A stretch of 8,458 bases of DNA from Methanobacteriota archaeon (lineage in GTDB: Archaea > Thermoplasmatota > Thermoplasmata > JAUWGG01). Under the pieces are notes generated by a model. That model made no database searches. It was not told the DNA's origin and saw only the letters and a program-made list of their open reading frames with translations. Shown here piece after piece: positions 5,319 to 8,458 of the stretch; positions within the stretch are counted from its first letter, which is position 1; each line of letters opens with the position of its first letter. The stretch spans positions 1 through 8,458 of the forward strand of contig JAUWGG010000029.1 of assembly GCA_030606525.1 (NCBI GenBank), in the 5' to 3' direction. A program made the position numbers and the translations under genes.

Positions 5319-5819
5319 ATGAAACGATGGAGCGGTTGGAAATCGGTTTGGGGTGTTGCAATTGCCTTAATGATAGTAGAAGTTGTACTCTTTATTTTTT
5401 TCTACCATGAACCTACTATTGAATCGCTTGGTTATATCGGATGGATAATTCTCTACGCTGCAGCTTTCCTAGGCGTTATACCGGTTTTCGCGCTTCGCAA
5501 AAAGGGTGAAGTTGTAAAAGGAGACAGCTACATTCATACGAGTGTTCTCGTCGACAGCGGACTGTATGCCATTATCCGGCATCCGCAGTACCTCTCATTT
5601 ATCTTGATCTGCCTTGGCATCATTTTAGTCGCACAACAATGGTTAATCGTAATTATCGGTGTTCCAGCGATGCTGTTGAATTACATGGGTATACGACAAC
5701 AAGACCATTTCCTCATACAGAAGTTCGGTGATAATTATTTGCGATATATGAAAAAGGTGCCGAGAATTAATTTTTTGGTGGGAATCATACGATTGCTGCG
5801 ACGTGGAAAGAGAGAATGA
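5319..5819 (+). CDS. Membrane methyltransferase, isoprenylcysteine carboxyl methyltransferase-like
   Basis: I chose ATG 5319 (166 residues), because AAGGAGATGA at 5301-5310 is a strong ribosome binding site 8 bases upstream. ATG 5295 and TTG 5289 are in-frame alternatives that add 8 or 10 residues. The protein has about four membrane segments. Near the middle is VDSGLYAIIRHPQYLSF (residues about 78-94), the hallmark of the ICMT/PEMT-type integral membrane methyltransferases, where RHPxY helps bind S-adenosylmethionine. The end has the matching QKFGDNYLRYMKKVPR segment. Known relatives methylate prenylcysteine carboxyl groups or phospholipid amines. Archaeal members generally have no assigned substrate, and nothing here decides it. 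It follows the ABC exporter on the same strand with a 68-base gap, so a shared role in lipid or envelope export is possible but unproven. Confidence 0.8.
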   Translation: MKRWSGWKSVWGVAIALMIVEVVLFIFFYHEPTIESLGYIGWIILYAAAFLGVIPVFALRKKGEVVKGDSYIHTSVLVDSGLYAIIRHPQYLSFILICLGIILVAQQWLIVIIGVPAMLLNYMGIRQQDHFLIQKFGDNYLRYMKKVPRINFLVGIIRLLRRGKRE

Positions 5820-5859
5820 AAACGATTGCTAATTCAGGAAACTTCGTATCCCGATATCG

Positions 5860-5870
5860 TTAAATATAAA
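5860..5870 (+). promoter_or_regulatory. TATA box of ndk
   Basis: TTAAATATAAA centred near 5866 predicts a transcript start near 5891, about 18 bases before the ndk ATG. An 8-bp palindrome CGATATCG (5852-5859) abuts it at the position where TFB normally contacts DNA. The 89-base spacer holds no gene. Confidence 0.55.
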
Positions 5871-5908
5871 AACTAGCTTTCAGGTAAACAAAATAAGAGA
5901 GGGATATT

Positions 5909-6487
5909 ATGGAGAGAACTTTTGTTATGATAAAACCTGATGGCATGCAGCGTGGATTGGTTGGTGATATCGTTGGAAGATTTGAGCGGTGCGGTTTAAA
6001 GATCGTGGCAATGAAATTGACCAAAGCATCAAAGGACAGGGTTCGGAACCATTATCCAAGCAGTGAGAAATGGTTCAAGATCGTTGGTCAGAAGACACTT
6101 AAATCCTATGAGGAATATGGCTTAGATCCAAAGAAGGACTTGGGAACAGATAACGAACTGGAGATCGGTAAGCGAGTCAAGGATTGGTTGGTTGAGTTTA
6201 TCTCTTCTGGTCCTGTTCTCTGCATGGTCTTAGAAGGAAATCATGCTATAGATAATGTGAGGAGGATAGTTGGAAACACACTGCCGATCTTTGCTAAACC
6301 TGGAACGATACGCGGCGATTTTTCAATAGATTCTGCGGATTTTGCAAATGTTAAAAGAAGGCCGATAAGAAATATAGTCCATGCTTCCGGAGATGAGGAA
6401 GAAGCGAAGCATGAGATAAACCTCTGGTTTAAAGAAGCGGAGATCTACGAATACAAGAGGGCTGAAGAAGACATAATGTTCGGTTGA
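5909..6487 (+). CDS. ndk: Nucleoside diphosphate kinase, long form with insertion
   Basis: The enzyme transfers phosphate from NTPs to NDPs through a phosphohistidine. Seen here are the N-terminal TFVMIKPDGMQRGLVGDIV (K9 among the nucleotide-binding residues), SGPVLCMVLEG (100-110), GTIRGDFSID (132-141), and the active-site segment RNIVHASG with catalytic H158. At 192 residues it is about 40 longer than the usual archaeal enzyme (about 150). The excess lies between HYP (48-50) and the DWLVEF segment (92-97). It contains GQKTLKSYEEYGLD and GTDNELEIGKRV. Similar long forms exist in some archaea and candidate-phylum bacteria, as I recall. A GAGGG ribosome binding site precedes the ATG. ndk next to infB is standard archaeal order. 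The active-site residues look complete, so activity is expected. Confidence 0.95.
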   Translation: MERTFVMIKPDGMQRGLVGDIVGRFERCGLKIVAMKLTKASKDRVRNHYPSSEKWFKIVGQKTLKSYEEYGLDPKKDLGTDNELEIGKRVKDWLVEFISSGPVLCMVLEGNHAIDNVRRIVGNTLPIFAKPGTIRGDFSIDSADFANVKRRPIRNIVHASGDEEEAKHEINLWFKEAEIYEYKRAEEDIMFG

Positions 6488-6488
6488 T

Positions 6489-6501
6489 CCTCTAAAAGAG
6501 G
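6489..6501 (+). terminator. Short hairpin after ndk
   Basis: CCTCT (6489-6493) and AGAGG (6497-6501) form a perfect 5-bp stem with an AAA loop, one base after the ndk stop codon. No T tract follows. It could be a weak terminator or an mRNA end-stabilising hairpin. The infB TATA box begins directly downstream. Confidence 0.3.
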
Positions 6502-6507
6502 TAAAAT

Positions 6508-6516
6508 ACATATATA
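6508..6516 (+). promoter_or_regulatory. TATA box of infB
   Basis: ACATATATA (TATATA at 6511-6516) predicts a transcript start near 6538 and a leader of about 22 bases before the ATG at 6562. This suggests that infB can be transcribed independently of ndk. Confidence 0.55.
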
Positions 6517-6561
6517 CCCATGCCTTTCAACAATGCAGAAAATGTTATGAGTTGAGTGATT

Positions 6562-8310
6562 ATGGAGATCCGTCAGCCGATAGTGAGCGTCTTAGGACAT
6601 GTAGATCATGGAAAAACCTCCCTCCTTGATAAGATCAGAGGGACTGCTGTAGCTTCAAGAGAAGCTGGAGCGATCACACAGCATATAGGCGCTACTGAAG
6701 TCCCCTTAGACACAATCTATGAGGTATGCGGCCCTCTGATCCAAAAAAGGAAGTTCAAGATACCAGGATTACTTTTCATTGATACCCCTGGTCATCACTC
6801 GTTCACTACGCTTCGAGCGAGAGGTGGGGCCTTATCTGATTTGGCAATACTGGTCATAGATATAAACGAGGGTTTCAAACCTCAAACAACTGAATCCCTT
6901 AACATTTTAAGGCAATACAAAACACCGTTTATCGTGGCAGCAAATAAAATAGATAGGATCCCGGGATGGAGAAAACACAACAATGAGAATTTCGCATCCA
7001 CTATAAAAAATCAGCCTGAGCAGGCGAAGGACCTGCTGCAGGAAGCGATCTACAGGTTGGTGGGAAGATTATACGACCAGACATTCTCTGCTGATAGATA
7101 TGATAGGGTGGATGATTTTCAAAAGAATGTCGCAATAGTTCCAACGAGTGCAAAAACAGGTGAGGGGATACCAGATCTATTATTAGTGCTCATTGGTTTA
7201 GCCCAACGCTTCCTCGAACAACAATTAGAGAGAAGAGAAGGAAGAGGAGAAGGAACGATTCTTGAGGTGAAGGAAGAAAAGGGTTTGGGCACAACGATTG
7301 ATGTGATCCTCTACAAAGGCACTATTAAGAAGGGAGATAGGATTGTTCTCGGCACTACAGGAAAACCAGCCGTGACGAAGGTCAAAGCATTGCTCAAACC
7401 AAAACCATTGGACGAGATTCGCGATCCGAAGGAGCGTTTTGATTATGTCAATAGTGTGAATGCAGCAGCAGGGATAAAGATATCTGCTCAGAACCTCGAA
7501 GGGGTTTTATCTGGTGCACCAGTGATCGTGGCAAATAAAGAGTTGAGCGAGGTTATCAATGAAGTGGAAAAGGAAACACGGTTGTCTATTAGAACAGAGG
7601 AGGAGGGCATAATCATAAAGGGTGATGCCATTGGTTCCTTGGAAGCATTGGCCTTTGAAGCGGACGAAGCGAAAATTCCCATTAAGAGCGCAAGTATAGG
7701 AGATATTTCAAGGAGGGATATCATAGATGCTGCGACCATTCTAGACCCACTGAGGAAGGTGATCTTGGGATTCAACGTCAAGGTTTTACCAGAAGCTTTT
7801 GAAGAATCGCATGGCTCGGATGTGATCGTCATTACAAATAATGTAATCTATAAACTATTAGAGGATTATGAAGTATGGTGTGAAAAGAAGAAAAGGGAAT
7901 TGGAAGAAGAGAGAAGAGGTATGATGGTCTATCCAGGCAAGATCAAAGTACTTCCAGATTGTGTTTTTAGGGTGAGTAAACCGGCCATTGTTGGTGTGAG
8001 GGTATTGGCTGGAAGGATCAGATCAAAAAGGTCGCTGTTAAGGGATGATGGAAGGGTAGTTGGTAAGATAAAGAGCATTCAAACAGAAGGGAAAAGTTTG
8101 AAGGAGGCTATTGCAGGTGAAGAGGTAGCGATCTCCATCGAAAATGTAACCGTTGGTAGACAGATCAATGTTGAAGATATTCTTTACATGGACATCCCGG
8201 AAAGGGATGCAAAAGAATTGGCAGAATTAGAGTTAAACATAGATGAGCAGGAAATTCTTCAAAAAATCTTTGAGATAAAAAGAAGGGAAAGCTCGTTTTG
8301 GGGAATGTGA
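6562..8310 (+). CDS. infB: Translation initiation factor aIF5B (IF-2 homologue)
   Basis: I chose ATG 6562 (582 residues). The in-frame GTG at 6556 is part of the GAGTGAT ribosome binding site. The GTPase domain has G1 GHVDHGKT (12-19), a switch I region near AGAITQHIGATEV, G3 DTPGH (74-78, with the catalytic-site histidine H78), G4 NKID (128-131) and G5 SAKTGEG (196-202). Domain II (about 230-340) follows with the GTILEVKEEKGLGTTIDVILYKG opening. Domain III is at about 345-450, and domain IV is a second barrel (about 460-560). It ends in the usual FWGM. Length matches archaeal aIF5B, which lacks the long N-terminal extension of eukaryotic eIF5B. The protein promotes joining of ribosomal subunits and initiator tRNA placement. 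No intein is present in the G-domain motifs. It follows ndk, as in many archaea. Confidence 0.97.
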   Translation: MEIRQPIVSVLGHVDHGKTSLLDKIRGTAVASREAGAITQHIGATEVPLDTIYEVCGPLIQKRKFKIPGLLFIDTPGHHSFTTLRARGGALSDLAILVIDINEGFKPQTTESLNILRQYKTPFIVAANKIDRIPGWRKHNNENFASTIKNQPEQAKDLLQEAIYRLVGRLYDQTFSADRYDRVDDFQKNVAIVPTSAKTGEGIPDLLLVLIGLAQRFLEQQLERREGRGEGTILEVKEEKGLGTTIDVILYKGTIKKGDRIVLGTTGKPAVTKVKALLKPKPLDEIRDPKERFDYVNSVNAAAGIKISAQNLEGVLSGAPVIVANKELSEVINEVEKETRLSIRTEEEGIIIKGDAIGSLEALAFEADEAKIPIKSASIGDISRRDIIDAATILDPLRKVILGFNVKVLPEAFEESHGSDVIVITNNVIYKLLEDYEVWCEKKKRELEEERRGMMVYPGKIKVLPDCVFRVSKPAIVGVRVLAGRIRSKRSLLRDDGRVVGKIKSIQTEGKSLKEAIAGEEVAISIENVTVGRQINVEDILYMDIPERDAKELAELELNIDEQEILQKIFEIKRRESSFWGM

Positions 8311-8320
8311 AGCATCGGTG

Positions 8321-8339
8321 TGACTAACACTGGGAGTCA
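8321..8339 (+). terminator. Weak hairpin after infB
   Basis: TGACT (8321-8325) and AGTCA (8335-8339) can form a 5-bp stem around a 9-base loop, 10 bases after the infB stop. No T tract follows, so termination here is only a possibility. Confidence 0.2.
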
Positions 8340-8344
8340 AAAAG

Positions 8345-8353
8345 ATTTAAATA
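8345..8353 (+). promoter_or_regulatory. TATA box of the right-edge gene
   Basis: ATTTAAATA predicts transcription starting near 8376, which would put the inverted repeat at 8375-8400 at the very start of the message. The 108-base gap after infB holds no other gene. Confidence 0.4.
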
Positions 8354-8374
8354 AGTATAAGACGATTATACATA

Positions 8375-8400
8375 CATAATTATTGGTAGAAATAATTATG
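8375..8400. repeat. 9-bp inverted repeat upstream of the right-edge gene
   Basis: CATAATTAT (8375-8383) and ATAATTATG (8392-8400) are perfect inverted repeats around an 8-base spacer. The ATAATTAT core is itself a palindrome, so it also occurs as a direct repeat 16 bases apart. It lies between the TATA box and the ribosome binding site, a position suited to a repressor or to an mRNA hairpin. Confidence 0.45.
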
Positions 8401-8418
8401 AATAAGAGGAGGGAATGA

Positions 8419-8458
8419 ATGAGAAAAGTGAAGAGAATAGTGATTGTGTTGGTAGTGA
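8419..8458 (+). CDS. Start of a probable secreted or membrane protein, cut by the window edge
   Basis: Thirteen codons are visible: MRKVKRIVIVLVV. The basic start followed by a hydrophobic stretch looks like a signal peptide or N-terminal membrane anchor. GAGGAGGG (8406-8413) is a strong ribosome binding site 5 bases before the ATG. Another ATG at 8415 opens a different frame with a hydrophilic, acidic peptide (MNEKSEENSDCVG). It is closer to the site (1 base) and therefore less likely. The function cannot be told from this fragment. Confidence 0.6.
   Translation, partial: MRKVKRIVIVLVV

Noticed and set aside
6562..7200. Intein within the aIF5B GTPase domain
   Set aside because: This gene is a known intein host in some archaea, but all G motifs run without interruption and the length is normal.
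7488..7832. 114-codon minus-strand frame opposite infB
   Set aside because: It is antisense to domain III of aIF5B. The serine-rich peptide is typical of shadow frames.
1..8458. CRISPR array, tRNA, rRNA or insertion sequence
   Set aside because: I saw no regularly spaced repeats, no tRNA-like or rRNA segments and no transposase. Reading by eye could miss a degraded remnant.

Overview
The window looks like euryarchaeal chromosomal DNA, moderately AT-rich. The evidence is the gene order L7Ae, S28e, L24e, later NDK and aIF5B, which is an archaeal translation cluster. TATA boxes lie about 26 bp upstream of inferred transcript starts, and ribosome binding sites are of GGAGG/GGTGA type. The opening residues of L7Ae (MAKPMYVRFE) and the general style of the proteins make me lean to Thermoplasmatota. 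That placement is an inference and is weakly held.

Layout. (1) Positions 1-932, plus strand: the 3' part of an unrecognised membrane protein cut by the window edge (2-727), followed by a second reading frame (645-932) that is either a small gene or a frameshifted tail. (2) Positions 963-1937, minus strand: a VapBC-type toxin-antitoxin pair (PIN toxin 963-1403, ribbon-helix-helix antitoxin 1408-1653), with its own TATA box overlapped by a perfect inverted repeat. A small orphan protein (1704-1928) is encoded just upstream. (3) Positions 2006-2962, plus strand: promoter, a structured leader of about 75 nt, then rpl7ae, rps28e and rpl24e packed tightly. (4) Positions 3081-5819: an ABC-2 type export permease and its ATPase, coupled by an ATGA overlap, then a small membrane methyltransferase of the isoprenylcysteine carboxyl methyltransferase (ICMT) type. 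(5) Positions 5860-8310: ndk (a long form with an insertion) and infB/aIF5B, each with its own TATA box. (6) The first 13 codons of a probably secreted or membrane-anchored protein at the right edge.

Working together: L7Ae, S28e, L24e, NDK and aIF5B serve ribosome assembly, box C/D and H/ACA RNPs, NTP supply and subunit joining. The ABC and methyltransferase genes sit inside this cluster with separate promoters and look like a later insertion.

The most interesting signal is in the rpl7ae leader. A kink-turn-like element has tandem G.A pairs, an exact RUGAUGA box C and a CUGA box D closing a long stem. It directly abuts the Shine-Dalgarno sequence. L7Ae is itself the kink-turn binding protein, so this looks like an autoregulatory site. 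I found no CRISPR array, rRNA, tRNA or insertion sequence.
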